Made by a program: the position numbers and the translations under genes. Source: Hydra vulgaris (lineage: Eukaryota; Cnidaria; Hydrozoa; Anthoathecata; Hydridae). Taken from it: DNA of 64,000 nt. The notes beneath the pieces are model-generated. The model saw only the letters and a program-made list of their open reading frames with translations. It was not told the origin of the DNA and did not search any database. Shown here in pieces: positions 13,516-26,842 of this stretch (the stretch's first letter is position 1; every line of letters starts with the position of its first letter). The stretch is taken from NCBI RefSeq assembly GCF_038396675.1, contig NC_088931.1, positions 61,963,501 through 62,027,500 on the forward strand, written 5' to 3'.

Positions 13516-15290
13516 TTTTTGTTTATGCTTTTTTTTTTGGTTATGCTTAATAAAACATTTTTTTTTTTAGTTTTGAACATGACGGTGTTTGTCTTATATG
13601 TAATGTAGAAAATTGCCTTACTTATATATATAACTCGGAAGAGTTTAGAATCTGATAAAACATTTTTTCCCCTAAATTGAGTGGTGTGAGTATAAAGCAG
13701 GGTAATGAACACAAAAAGAATGCAGAAACGATACCAAGGATTGCTGAATATCAATACGATGTGTGATATTTTTTGTTAATTCTACAGAATAAAATAAAAT
13801 ACATTAGATCAAAAAAAAAAGTTATACAAATAACTTTACAGTAAAACAAGATTTAGAAAAAAAAATAATGCCTAAAAAAATGGTATTTTTGTACTTTAAT
13901 CATGTATTATAATCTTTAGTCTTTATAATTTGTAATATAATCGCAAGTAAAACGTATCAACAACAAAAAATTACAATGCTTTAAACAATCAAACTTTTCT
14001 TATTTTAAATTATATAATCGATGTCATTTTGTGAGAGAATTGTAGAATTAAAAAACTGATGCAAAACACAATTTTAGCACCAAATAAATAGGTTTAAGAA
14101 GTTTGTGGTTGGTTTAAAAAGTTTTTAACTGGTTTAAAATCTTTTTTGTGGGGTTTGCGAGAAGGGGAGGTAAGATAGAATAATCTAATAGTTTTAATAA
14201 ATCACTCTTGTAATTAGTTTCAGACTTTCGAAGAGTTTTCCAATCTATTTCTTCTTTTATGGATAGAAACTATTTTTTTCAAACCTAATTGATTTGGTAC
14301 ATTCTACATTTACGTTTTCTGCGAGATCACAAAGAAATCCTAATTCAGCCCAACAAGCGATATATGTCGATCTTTTCAACTTGACTAGTTATATTCAAAT
14401 GTTTAGAAAGTTGCAGCCAAAAACAACTTTTTCCCTGATAAAAAAAGGATAACAAAAAAAGAAAAAACAAAAAAACAAACAAAATTAATTTAATGTTCTA
14501 AATAGGCTAATGAACTATGGAAAAGTTCATCGACATTTAACTTTATAAGTCAAAGTTTTACTTTGAAAAATAAACTAGAATTATGCGTTACCACGTAAGT
14601 ACCAAAGTATCGTCTGTTATTTTAAACTCTGTTTATTTGTTTTGTGTTTTAATGTTTATTTGGTAAATTTATCGATAATAATTTTATGAGAAAACAAACA
14701 CAAATGTGATTGAAATCACCGCAACTTTAAGTTACGATGTTAAATTGTCCTGTATTTTCATAAAACATCATTTATCTGTGAAATCTACGATCAAAAGCGG
14801 ACACTTTTTGAAACATTTTGATGTATTCATAAGTGAAGATATCAACCACTTGTGTTTATTTGTAATATTTAAAATCTGTCCCAAAAAACAAGTTTTGTTA
14901 ATTTGAAAAACTTTTTCAAAGTTATTCAAAAAGCCATTCATATAACTTTTTTTATATATTTTGGAGATTACACAAAAAGATTACTAAGTTAGGTAAAATT
15001 AATTATTATCTAAAAAAATAATTAAATTTATGTTCTTGTGATAATTTAAAAAGTTATAAATTCATATTTAACGACCTTTTATTTATTGCATATTTTAATT
15101 ACTCATTTCTCTTATATTATTGCTAATTATACAGACTATTCTTTGCTAATTATATAGAACATGCTTTATTAAGCTTGATCATATTTTTTCATTTTGTTTT
15201 GAGACTTAATATATCAAAGATATATTTTTATTTTTATTATAAGATAAGCGCTTTTAAAATATTCGCGGTTCTCTTTTTTGTAAAAAATAT
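13516..15290. other. Gene-free AT-rich stretch
   Basis: Short ORFs at 13506-13754 (-) and 14706-14906 (+) have no recognisable motif and are probably chance. No clear repeats. Confidence 0.4.
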
Positions 15291-15296
15291 CAACGG

Positions 15297-15455
15297 TCGG
15301 TGTAATAAAATAAATTAACCCCCATAATAAATTAACTCCGTAACGTAAAAAATTACCCAGGGAGTTAATATATTTCAAAATAGATTAACTCCCCTTGAAA
15401 TAAATTAACCCCATTCGGCGAAACAAATTAACTCCCCACAATATTTTAACTCCCT
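15297..15455. repeat. Cluster of TTAACTCC motifs in both orientations
   Basis: At least seven copies of ATTAACYCC or its complement occur in about 160 bp, separated by AAATAAA or TATTTC-like spacers. The 16-mer GAAATAAATTAACCCC occurs here, and its exact complement is at about 26305, so this cluster and 26223-26395 belong to one family. The alternating orientation gives many possible small hairpins. Confidence 0.75.
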
Positions 15456-15848
<393 letters not shown>

Positions 15849-15889
15849 TTACTCCCTCCCCCCCCTCCCGCTCCAAAAAAAAATAAAAG

Positions 15890-16205
15890 TTACCAATTTT
15901 TCTGATTTTCAATACCACAGAACATTAATTTTTAAGGGGTAATAAAAAAAACCATACAGTTTTAAACTAAAATATAGTCCTTTATATAATCGGTAAAAAA
16001 AAAAAATGTGAAAAAAATATATTTAACCCCTCCCTCAAGAGGTCCGAAAACGACCACTTTTTGGTCATTTTCCCCCCAAATGAATGGTTTGAGGGAGGGG
16101 GGGGGGGGCAAAAGTGATCCAACAGCGCTCAAACTTTTTGAGGCTCATTTTTTATATATTTTCCCCAAATTTATGGGTATGGGGGTATGGTTTTTTTGTT
16201 TTGAA
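15890..16205 (+). repeat. 300-bp repeat family, copy A
   Basis: The segment matches 19897-20190 along its length with scattered differences (AATACCAC, GGGGTAATAAAAA, ATAGTCCTTTATATA, AAGAGGTCC, CCACTTTTTGGTCATTTTCC, AACAGTGATCC, CAGCGCTCA). Its centre is palindromic: CCCCTCCCTCAA pairs with TTGAGGGAGGGG, and inside that GACCA pairs with TGGTC. Short ORFs across it (16008-16229, 16114-16377) are not supported as genes. Confidence 0.8.
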
Positions 16206-16265
16206 ACAAAATTTCTTCTTATGGATTAATTTTTATTTGTTAAAAATATATTTATTTTTACGATA

Positions 16266-16298
16266 TTTCGAGGGAATATTTATACCCTCGTTATCAAG
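16266..16298 (-). ncRNA. Degraded hammerhead-ribozyme-like core
   Basis: On the minus strand the segment reads CTTGATAAC, then GAGGG, a 10-nt loop, CCCTC, then GAAA. Hammerhead ribozymes have CTGATGA, a stem II and GAAA. Here stem II and GAAA are present but the CTGATGA box is altered. It lies about 120 bp beyond the 3' end of a Penelope-type GIY-YIG fragment on the same strand. Penelope-like elements are known to carry hammerhead motifs in their terminal repeats, so a relic is plausible. Stem III and the cleavage site were not identified. Confidence 0.35.
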
Positions 16299-16409
16299 TT
16301 TATTAAAAACCGTTATAAAAAATAAAACCGTTTTCTTAGACAAAACTTTAAATTTACGAAACAATGTTCTTTGTTAAAGCTTCTCTTTAAGAGATTTTTA
16401 AGAGAGTTT

Positions 16410-16858
<449 letters not shown>

Positions 16859-16859
16859 T

Positions 16860-17261
16860 AACTCTTACTAACTAAAAAATATAATAACCCTAATTAAATA
16901 AATAAGCCCTGTGTATATAAACACAAAAGAACCCTTCTATTCTATTCCAAAACATGGGCGAGGGGGCAACCACTTATATATATTGAAAAAACCGCTATTT
17001 ATTTTTATTGAAAAGAATAAACAAAAAGATAAATGTATATTCAAAATATTATAAAAGATAAAATCTTTTATAATATTTCGAATATACATTTATCAGAATT
17101 TATCTTTTTATCTTTTTCTGCATCACATCAAGGACAAAAGTTAACTTATTCTTTGAAATTTTACTTGATTTTTATCCTGGTGATCTGAATACAGATCGAA
17201 CTTTGTCTACAGTGAGCAATCTATTTTGTTTTTCAGTTTCATTAGAATATCTTTGAATATA
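16860..17261. other. Spacer with a small inverted repeat
   Basis: AAAAGATAAATGTATATTC-like sequence at 17025-17045 is mirrored by GAATATACATTTATC at 17079-17096, around AAAGATTTTATC-type arms near 17050-17075. This suggests a worn MITE. No gene. Confidence 0.4.
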
Positions 17262-19772
17262 TTAAATATACATCATACCTATAGACCGTTCCGAACGGTT
17301 ATTTACAAATACTAAAGTTTCAGCATATTTATGAAAACTTTTAAAGCATGATTGGGTATGCCAATAGTTTGTTGGAAGTGAGAGCCAGTCTTTAACTCGT
17401 TGCTTATCAAGACCAATCATGTTAAAAATTAGGTTAGAAAAGTCATCAACTAAGACAGACAGGGATGGTGGTTTTTTTTGCAATATTTATATTCTTTTTA
17501 TAAATTTTCTTGATATTTTGTTTTATTTTGTTCTCAGGCTCATAATAATCAGAGCTAGGCATGTCAAATGACAGAATTGCTGATGCAATTTTTGTCTTCT
17601 CTTTAATGTTAAATCATCATCTAGCAAAGCTAGTGGTATCACTGTTGAGTCCAAATACCAACAATGTTTATACTGAGATTCCAATACAGCATTAACAGTA
17701 GTTGGGTTTGTACATACCTTCTTGTACAGATGCATTTGATGTATGGCTGTAATATCAAGAAAAGGAGCTTTGATGACATCCTCAGATTGTAAATACCATT
17801 TTGCATAAAAGCAAATAATAAATTCTTTAATAAACCCAATTTCAGTTTTTAGTTTAACATTTTCTTGAACAAATGTAAGTTGGTTGGATTGAAGCTGAAG
17901 CTTTAGATAATAAATTGCTTTTCCTCAAAATCTTGCATGATAAATAGCACCTGTTTTTTGCACTTTATATTTACTGTTACATAACAGGGGATAAGTAAGT
18001 GACAACTAATTCTGCAAGCTCACTTCTATCATCTCTTTTAATACCAGATTTACCTATGTAAAATCTGCAAAATGTTAACGAATTCTCAGCTGCCTTCTTT
18101 AAAGGATTGCTTTTAACATTATCCTAATCAAACCGTAAGAGTTGTATTGGATTATAATTAAAATTAGGTTCTTCAACAATATTTTTTAATTTTTTGAAAA
18201 GAGGATTATCAGGTCCATTTGTTTTATGATTGGTCACTTATTCCAAAAGTGAAGCATTCTTAGTTCGTTCACATGATGTCTACAGGCTATTTGGAGGAGA
18301 TATTTATCAAGTTCTTTAGATATTATTGAAACGGACCCTTTATTCGTCCCAGTATTGGATGATGTTGCATCGAAGCATATTCCTCTAGTTTTTGATGTAA
18401 GTTGATATTCTTTAATTAAATCTATTATACCAAAAAATTGATCTTCACCGGTGAATGACGCCAGCGGAGGTACTCCATGTAGGTGAAAATCTGCATTAAT
18501 GTTAACTAAAACAGCCATTCTATCCCTCTTTAATATTTTTTTCTTTGTTTAGTTCAAACAATGTCTTGCCGTCGAAATGAATTATACATGGATATGGAGA
18601 ATCGTAAATGGTTACTTTAAGATCTTGTTTTGAAATGGTTGATATGTTTTCATTTTCTTTTTTCATTTTTCTATATGCGGTAGACTGACTGCTTTTAACT
18701 TATTTAAGGTCAACACCAGATTGATATAGAATAGCATTTGTAACCTCCTGTAAAACATTTAGTGATATTTCACAGGCTGTGGCAGTAAGAGAAATATTAC
18801 CAGCAAAAAAATCTTTTTTTTTTTGCAATTACTGTGTCTGGGTTTTCAGAAACTTCTATATGATACCAATCACCTGGATCAAAATCAGATTCAATTGAAG
18901 AATCCTTGCTTAGATCTGTGTCTATAAGTTCAACCTTGGGTACATCATCTCCCAAACTTATAGGCTGTGAACAATTTTTCTTCCTGATACTTTCTTTTGC
19001 CTAATTTATAGAAACGTTTTAGTATTAGTTTTTAATTTTAGAATTAGTGGAAAAGAGAATAAAGTAATAGAGGTTAAACCAGAGTTAAAGTAGAAACTAA
19101 AAGCATTTAATACCTTTATTCTATACTTAATATCTCCTGAACCAATAATAAACTTTCTTTGATCTTCCTGATCTTCAAGAAATTTTAAGTCTTCAATCTT
19201 GTCTTTTAGGGACCTTTTTTTATCTTAACTGATCATGTTTTTGAGATAAGAGTTACTAGCCCAAAAAAGTTTTTTTATTTCAATCTTAAACTTGTTTTGT
19301 TTGGCTGAATCGCCACTAGTTCCTCGTTTTGCATTTTATTTTTCAAGTTGGAATAAGACTTGTGCAAATTAAAAAGTTTTTTAACTAAAACTAAATCAGT
19401 CAAAACATCAAATCCAGCTTTAATCCAGGATCTCTTGGTTTTAGACAAAATAAATCCACAACAACTATCTGAACATCTTGAAAAAATTTTTTTTAAGGGG
19501 ACAAGCAATTATATTTGATATTGATGCAGATCGACATTGCTGGTCATATATTAAGTGTTGAAGAATATCCAAGCCCGTTGGAAGCTGTATATCTAAATAA
19601 AAAGATTCGAAATCATCAATGAACCATTGGAAAAAGGTCTCAATTATAATTTCAAAAAAGATTTATTACTAATTCCAGAATTAACAAAAATGTTTCTACC
19701 TGATATAGCTGGTTTTGCCTCTTTTATAATAAAAAGTTTCTTTTTCATTAACCTTAGTTGAGTTGCACTCAT
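17262..19772 (-). pseudogene. Transposase-like gene with FDATSSNTG and CRHH motifs, decayed
   Basis: A start codon at 19772-19770 opens with MSATQLRLMKKKLF. Pieces in order are LDIQLPTGLDILQHLIYDQQ (about 19570), the 19508-19275 frame (SKTKRSWIKAGFDVLTDLVL), an acidic segment with DFDPGDWYHIEVSENPD (about 18870), then 18518-18234 with ASFTGEDQFFGI, GICFDATSSNTG and IACRHHVNEL, then HKCWYLD-type and TLVFVNNRSERSIG near 17660 and 17290. An Asp in FDATSSNTG followed about 28 residues on by CRHH fits the second catalytic Asp plus CxxH motif of several DDE superfamilies. Frameshifts and stops separate all pieces. The superfamily is not assigned. Confidence 0.65.
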
Positions 19773-19896
19773 TGTTAATATGTTTATTTATGTACTATTC
19801 TGAAATTATTAGAAAAATGTAGAATTTTAAATTTTCAGAAGTTGTATCAAAATATAAATATGCAACAATAGACATAACAGAAGAAAATGCAAAAAA

Positions 19897-20190
19897 TTAC
19901 CAATTTTCCTGATTTTCAATACCACGAAACATAAATTTTTGAGGGGTAATAAAAAGTCCATACAATTTTAAGCTAAAATATAGTCCTTTATATAGTAGGT
20001 AAAAAAAAAAAATTTAACCCCTCCCGCAAGAGGTCCAAAAGTGACCACTTTTTGGTCATTTTCCCCCCAAATTAATGGTTTGAGGGGGGGGGGGGGTTCA
20101 ACAGTGATCCGACAGCGCTCATACTTTTTGAGGCTGATTTTTATATATTTGCCCCAAATTTAGGGGGTATGATTTTTTTGTTTTCAAAAT
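19897..20190 (+). repeat. 300-bp repeat family, copy B
   Basis: It matches copy A at 15890-16205 in the same orientation, with small indels and a longer run of G after GGTTTGA. It begins 125 bp beyond the start codon of the transposase-like relic, so copies A and B bracket that relic and the GIY-YIG fragment. Confidence 0.8.
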
Positions 20191-20206
20191 TTACTTTTTT
20201 TGAAAA

Positions 20207-20253
20207 ATTGCTCCACTCTAGCTTTTTTTATGAAAAAGCTACAGTGGAGCAAT
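20207..20253. repeat. 21-bp hairpin with one mismatch
   Basis: The arm at 20207-20227 (starts ATTGCTCCACT) pairs with 20233-20253 (ends AGTGGAGCAAT) at 20 of 21 positions, with loop TTATG. It adjoins copy B of the 300-bp repeat and a (TA)n tract. Confidence 0.9.
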
Positions 20254-20305
20254 ATCAGCGTTATGATATTTCTATGTGAAACTGCAACATAATATTATAT
20301 GTGCA

Positions 20306-20482
<177 letters not shown>

Positions 20483-20581
20483 TTTAAATGTTGACATCTT
20501 GTATGAGAGTATATATATATAAACTAATTTAAAACACCAGATAATACGAATTCTCTCAATACTAAATAATTTATTTAAAAT

Positions 20582-20613
20582 TTTCGCCGGATTATAGGCA
20601 CCGGCATCATCAG
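20582..20613 (-). ncRNA. Hammerhead-ribozyme-like core, conserved boxes intact
   Basis: On the minus strand the sequence reads CTGATGA, T, CCGG-bearing stem GCCGG, loop TGCCTATAAT, CCGGC, then GAAA. These are the two catalytic boxes of hammerhead ribozymes around a 5-bp stem II, with one unpaired base more than the minimal consensus. After GAAA, TAAATAA and TTATTTA could form a weak stem III. A clear cleavage triplet and stem I partner were not established. The layout (5-bp stem, 10-nt loop, one extra base) equals that at 16266-16298. It may come from a Penelope-like terminal repeat. Confidence 0.45.
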
Positions 20614-20619
20614 CATATA

Positions 20620-21470
20620 ATGTAATTACACCATATAATATAATATAATTTGTGACCGTTAAACAACAAAAATTTTTTAAATTTTGACGTCACCTTTATA
20701 ATGGCTTCTTTTACGTAAGTATGAAAAAAATCCCAAAAATTTGTTTTAACATATTGTCCTTTGTCCAAATTTATACCAACACCTACACCGCCAATAAATG
20801 CAAATTTTATTTACAAAAAAGTTTTTTTTGGTAAAATAGTTGATTTTCATATTATTTTTTAGAATTATTTATTAGTTACTTCTAGACCACTGCCAAATAT
20901 GAGGCTTACAGTGGGTGTAAAGGTGTTACCACACCCTAAAATGAAAAAATATTTTCTAAAAATTTTTTTTTCTTTATTAAAAAAAAAAAATTAGTATTTA
21001 ATACAAAAACTTTATTTACTACTAGCGATACACACATTTATTTACTTTATTTACTACTAGCTTTATTTACTACTAGCGATACACACATTGATTCAGTGAA
21101 ATAGGGGGCGTGTGCCATTAAGTCCCTCCAACCTAAAAATAGAATCAAATTTTTATATGCAATTTAGAAAAAGATTTAAGCTACTTTTATTTAAAATAAA
21201 ATAAAACAATATTAACAAAATTACAAGATGCATCAGAGGATCAATTCTTTTTGTAAAAAGAGCGTTTAAATCCCCCTTCCCAACCTTAAAATAATGTTTT
21301 TAAACTAAATTATTTTGAACTAAACCAATTATTAATTTTTGTCTTGGCTTTTAGTAAATGATTAAAATTTTAAATTCCATCAATAAAAAAATTAATCAAT
21401 GAAATAAAATAATAATCATTTTTTAAGATAGACACGATGAGAACGTAAGCCAGAGCCGTCCAGCAAAAAA
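20620..21470. other. Stretch with local duplications, no gene
   Basis: TTTATTTACTACTAGC followed by GATACACACAT is duplicated within 21010-21090. Otherwise the sequence is AT-rich with no recognised feature. Confidence 0.5.
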
Positions 21471-21471
21471 A

Positions 21472-21583
21472 TTGCAAGTCACACCACTTGCTGTACTTTT
21501 TTGCAAGTCACAACACTTGGTGTACTTTTTTACAAGTCACAACAATTGCTGTACTTTTTTTGCAAGTCACACCACTTGCTGTA
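21472..21583. repeat. Four-copy tandem repeat, about 29 bp, each with a small hairpin
   Basis: The unit GCAAGTCACACCACTTGC followed by TGTACTTTTT is repeated four times with few changes. GCAAGT and ACTTGC in each unit are inverted copies around CACACC. It lies about 130 bp beyond the stop of the next transposase-like gene and could be its subterminal repeat. Confidence 0.85.
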
Positions 21584-21712
21584 ATTAATTTATACATATA
21601 CTGATAATAACTTTTATATATATATTTATAATACTTAAATCACATAAGTAATAATAATATTGGTTTTTACTATTACATAAATATCATGAAACCATATAAT
21701 AAAACAGCAAAA

Positions 21713-24158
21713 TTATGAAAAAATCAACTCTCCTGCAATAACATCAGAAGCAAGCTGGATTTTTTTTATGAGATGGTCAACAGCTTCTGAATCAGATTTA
21801 TCCTTTTTCCAGTAAGAAATTGTACAAGATCTGTCTCCTTTTCTCTTATTTACTTTTTCTACTCGCCCATCATACATGACAGATTTGTTATTATCTGTAT
21901 CAAACCATTCATGACAGAATTCTCTCCCAACAATTCTTTCATACATTACATCATATAAATCATCAAGTTGTTTAATAAATAAGTGCTTATATAAATTTTT
22001 CATATCATTAAAAGATAGAACACGCAGCTCTCGCTCCAGCTTTCTTTTTTCTTTTTCATCCATTTTTTGTCTTTTGCATGTCCGTCTTTTTGAAATCTCT
22101 GCTCGTAATGCAGTGTGTTTCAGTCAATTATTTATTCTTTTTTTACGAGCTGCTTGCATTGACCACTTAACTATATTTTACCTAGATATTTGGTCAAGAC
22201 AATCTAGGTAATCTATAGTTCTATTCTTTTTTGATCTTATTTTGCAAGATATATAGCAAACTGTTGCATTTGGAGATCTTCTTTTAGCTTCACTAAACAT
22301 ACCCATTAACTCTTCACTATCTATATTGTAAAGCCTTGCACTAGCTGTCTCCTCCTTAAGTGTCTCTGTAATAGAAAGTGAGAAATATCGCTCATATTGA
22401 CGGTTCAAAACATCTTCCACCGCAATAAGACAAGCCAAAATCATGTTGATAATTTGCTCATCGATGGAGCATAAATTTTTGACAGGTTCTAAAACATTTG
22501 ATTTAAGGGAATTTTCGAAAAAATCCTTTTTACTGTTTATTAGTGCACCTGGATTAGATTTGCGATTTTTAATTTTTTGCAAAACATTTTTAACTACCTT
22601 GATCATATTGGATACCTGCAATATGATCCAAAACTTGCTTTTTCAGCAACACATAAAATTTTTTTATCCAGGGTCCAGTAAAAAGTTTTCCAAATATTCC
22701 TAGCACACACATTTTTTTTATGGCAGTTGTATTACAAAATGCTGATCGCAGAACTGTTTGTAAAATGCCACACTTTACTGTTCCAAAAAATGTGGTCAGA
22801 AATTGCTTAAAAGCATTGTAGTGTTTCATAAAGATGAAACAAGTACGGAAGAGTATATAAAGACTATTGCCACGATATCTTGGAATTGTACCTTGTTGCA
22901 ATTTGTTATTGTCTAAAAAATTTACGAATCCTGCCGGATCACCTTTGTTACCTTTAAACCTCATTTTGTTCATTGCCAAAACAATTTTAACTGCCAAACA
23001 GTCATGTCTAAATAATAGGCAACTTTCCTTTTCCAAAGACTGTAATACTGAACGACATGAAGTAGCAATTGTATCAAGCGGGTGCAAATGGCAGTTCAGC
23101 TCATTTAAATTCTTACCCCAGGTTGCACAAACTTTGGTAATGGTAAGATGATTTGCTGCAACTCTGTGTGTAATTGTGTTTGATATATTTGAAATAATAG
23201 ACTTACGACATTCGTTGAAGGAAAGTGAGAAATAACCTGAATAAACTAAAGCCATATGATCCACTGCATTACATATATGATTTTGGTAATCATCAGATGT
23301 ACCTCCAGGTAATTGGTCAAGAGCAATGACTTGACATTTATTCTTTGCAGTCAGGTGAATACTGTTGTTATGGATATCCTCTTGCGTTGTTGCATCATAC
23401 CCAAGAGTTAAATTATTATTATTGAAAGCCCATTCTGCTGCTTGCAATTCAGATATACTGCCTAGTTCTCGAGCCATTTGCTCAACTGTAATACGTTGAG
23501 GAATATGTAAAAATTTAACACCTAAATAATGTGCATCTTTCTGCAATAAGAATGGAATGTTACATTTTGGGACATTAGACAACAACATGCTGTAAATTAT
23601 CATTCTTGTTTGTAATGCATGAGCCTTATTATCTTCTGGTGTATCTGAAAGTGCAATATTGTCCTCCTCCTTCTGGATCACATCATTTTCTAATCTAGAT
23701 AATGCCATTTTGTTTTCCCTTATGACATTATTATGTTTGAGATTCATTTATCTTAACTTTTCTTTTTCTTTAACTTTTTTTGCCTTTCTTGTAGTTATAA
23801 GGTTGCGAGTACGTCTACTGTAATAATATGTTTGTAACTTTTGTTTCAAGTTTCTAACTTCTGCTCTTAAAGCTTTTATAACATCTTCTTTTCTTTTAAC
23901 ACTTTGCCTTAAAACTTTCGATTGATATGGCGTGCTCTTTATTTTAGCTTTTAATAAAGCTATCTTATTTTGGTATTCTTTAGAAGAGCTAGCTAACTTT
24001 GAAGACAAATGAGACAACCTGTTCTTTAATTTTATTTTCTTTGGAGTTAATTTTTCTTTTGAACTGTGCCTACTTTGTAAATTTATAATTTGACCTTGTG
24101 AACATAAAGATTCACTATTTATTATAGATAACATAGTAAAGTTTTCCAATGATGACAC
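21713..24158 (-). pseudogene. Transposase-like gene with CxxH motif and Tudor-like C-terminus, inactivated
   Basis: The N-terminal 24158-23748 frame is a Lys-rich predicted coiled coil. The next frame (23747-22590) holds the core: LTLGYDATTQEDIH (first acidic motif), QVIALDQLPGGTSDDY, NTITHRVAANH, then NELNCHLHPLD (CxxH), MNKMRFKGNKGDPAGF, IPRYRGNSLYILF and GKLFTGPWIKKFY. A frameshift near 22610 leads to 22621-22178, then two in-frame stops (22178-22180 and about 22127), then a C-terminus (22063-21713) with EFCHEWFDTD, VMYDGRVEKVNKRK and CTISYWKKD, which resembles a Tudor/chromo-type barrel. THR about 30 residues before CHLH suggests that the second catalytic Asp is now His. Two overlapping ORFs up to 24529 may be a further N-terminal part. 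The family is not named; transposase function is inferred. Confidence 0.6.
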
Positions 24159-24529
24159 AACTGAAGAAATTGATACAAGGTTTACTATTAGAGTTAGCTC
24201 GCAATGAATTGGTCAATAGTGGTTTTTGGAATGCATAGGTCTCATTGCAAAATGTAATAAAATGTTTAGAGTCTCTTTTAAAGTTGTAAACCCATTTCTT
24301 TGCTTTATTAACAAGGATATGTCTGAATATCATTTTTGCTAATGCTGAAGCCAAAATACTCTTTGACTTGTTTGACAGTTTCAATAAACAACTCACTGTT
24401 TAAAGTAAAACAAAAAAGTATATGTCCTACCCTACACTGATTGTTTGTTTCGCAAGGTAATGTAAAGTTAGCAAACAAAAACTTTTTAAACTTGCCACCA
24501 AATATATGTAAATTTCTTTTTGGGCCCAT

Positions 24530-25994
<1,465 letters not shown>

Positions 25995-26222
25995 ATAAAC
26001 TCTATAATTTCAAACATTATTATTAGCAAAAGAGAAAGGTTCACTGAAGTTCGTGCAATATTATCACAACAATATACAAACTTGTCAAAAATGAACAGTT
26101 ACAAAACAATTTTATTAAACGCTAACTGAAGCTATATATTTAAAAAATACATTAAAATAAACATTCGCAATTTCGTAGCACTTATTATTAGCTAACTAAT
26201 TTAAAACGCGTATTAAAAAGGG

Positions 26223-26395
26223 TTAACTTATTACGATCGGGATTACAAATGTTTAAGCCCCCGGTTAATCCATTTCGCCATATTTTAGAACAATTTAACT
26301 CCCGGGGTTAATTTATTTCGAAATGGATTAACCGGGGAGTTAAAATATTTTAACTGGGAGTTAACTTTTCGGGGAGTTACTTCATTTCGCGTCAC
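26223..26395. repeat. Palindromic TTAACTCC cluster, second locus
   Basis: CCCCGGTTAATCCATTTCG (26259-26277) and its exact complement (26319-26337) form perfect 19-bp arms. Between and after them are further AACTCCC/GGGAGTT units, so several nested hairpins are possible. GGGGTTAATTTATTTC is the exact complement of a 16-mer in the 15297-15455 cluster. Confidence 0.85.
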
Positions 26396-26489
26396 CGGAA
26401 CAAGAAGAAGACATATGATTGTTTTACCGCTAAATTCCAAATAATCCACAGATAATATATATTTCACAGATAATATATATTATAGAAGA

Positions 26490-26832
26490 CAAGAAAGCAA
26501 TTGAGGACTTACTAAAAACAATAGAAAAAGAAAATGTTAAACCGATACATTTAAGGAGATTCAAATCAAAAAACGCTGCCAAACCAGGCCCGATTCTACT
26601 CGAGTTATCCGAAGTCGAAAGAAATCCTTTCTTACTCGTGTCAAAAAAGCTAAGAGAAAAGCAAGATTTTAAAGAAGTCTATATATGCCCAGACTTGACA
26701 AAGGCCGAGAGACTACAGGACTTTGAGTTGAGGAAGAAACGAAACGACTTAAATTCGAAGCTTGACGCCAACTCGCCCTTTCGATATGCGATTCGTGGAA
26801 ACGAGATTGTGCGATTTAAAAAACAACTATAG
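26490..26832 (+). pseudogene. CR1-like LINE ORF1, C-terminal part
   Basis: The frame that ends with the stop at 26830-26832 reads EDLLKTIEKENVKPIHLRRF, then GPILLELSEVERNPFLLVSK, then EVYICPDLTKAERLQDFELR, then FRYAIRGNEIVRFKK. The block V(Y/F)I.PDLT..ER and a final R...I..I.RF.. are typical of the ORF1 end of CR1-like elements, a nucleic-acid-binding protein. The N-terminal part is missing: recognisable sequence begins near 26490, just after a duplicated CACAGATAATATATA. ORF2 starts 10 bases after this stop. Confidence 0.75.
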
Positions 26833-26842
26833 AGAAACAAAA

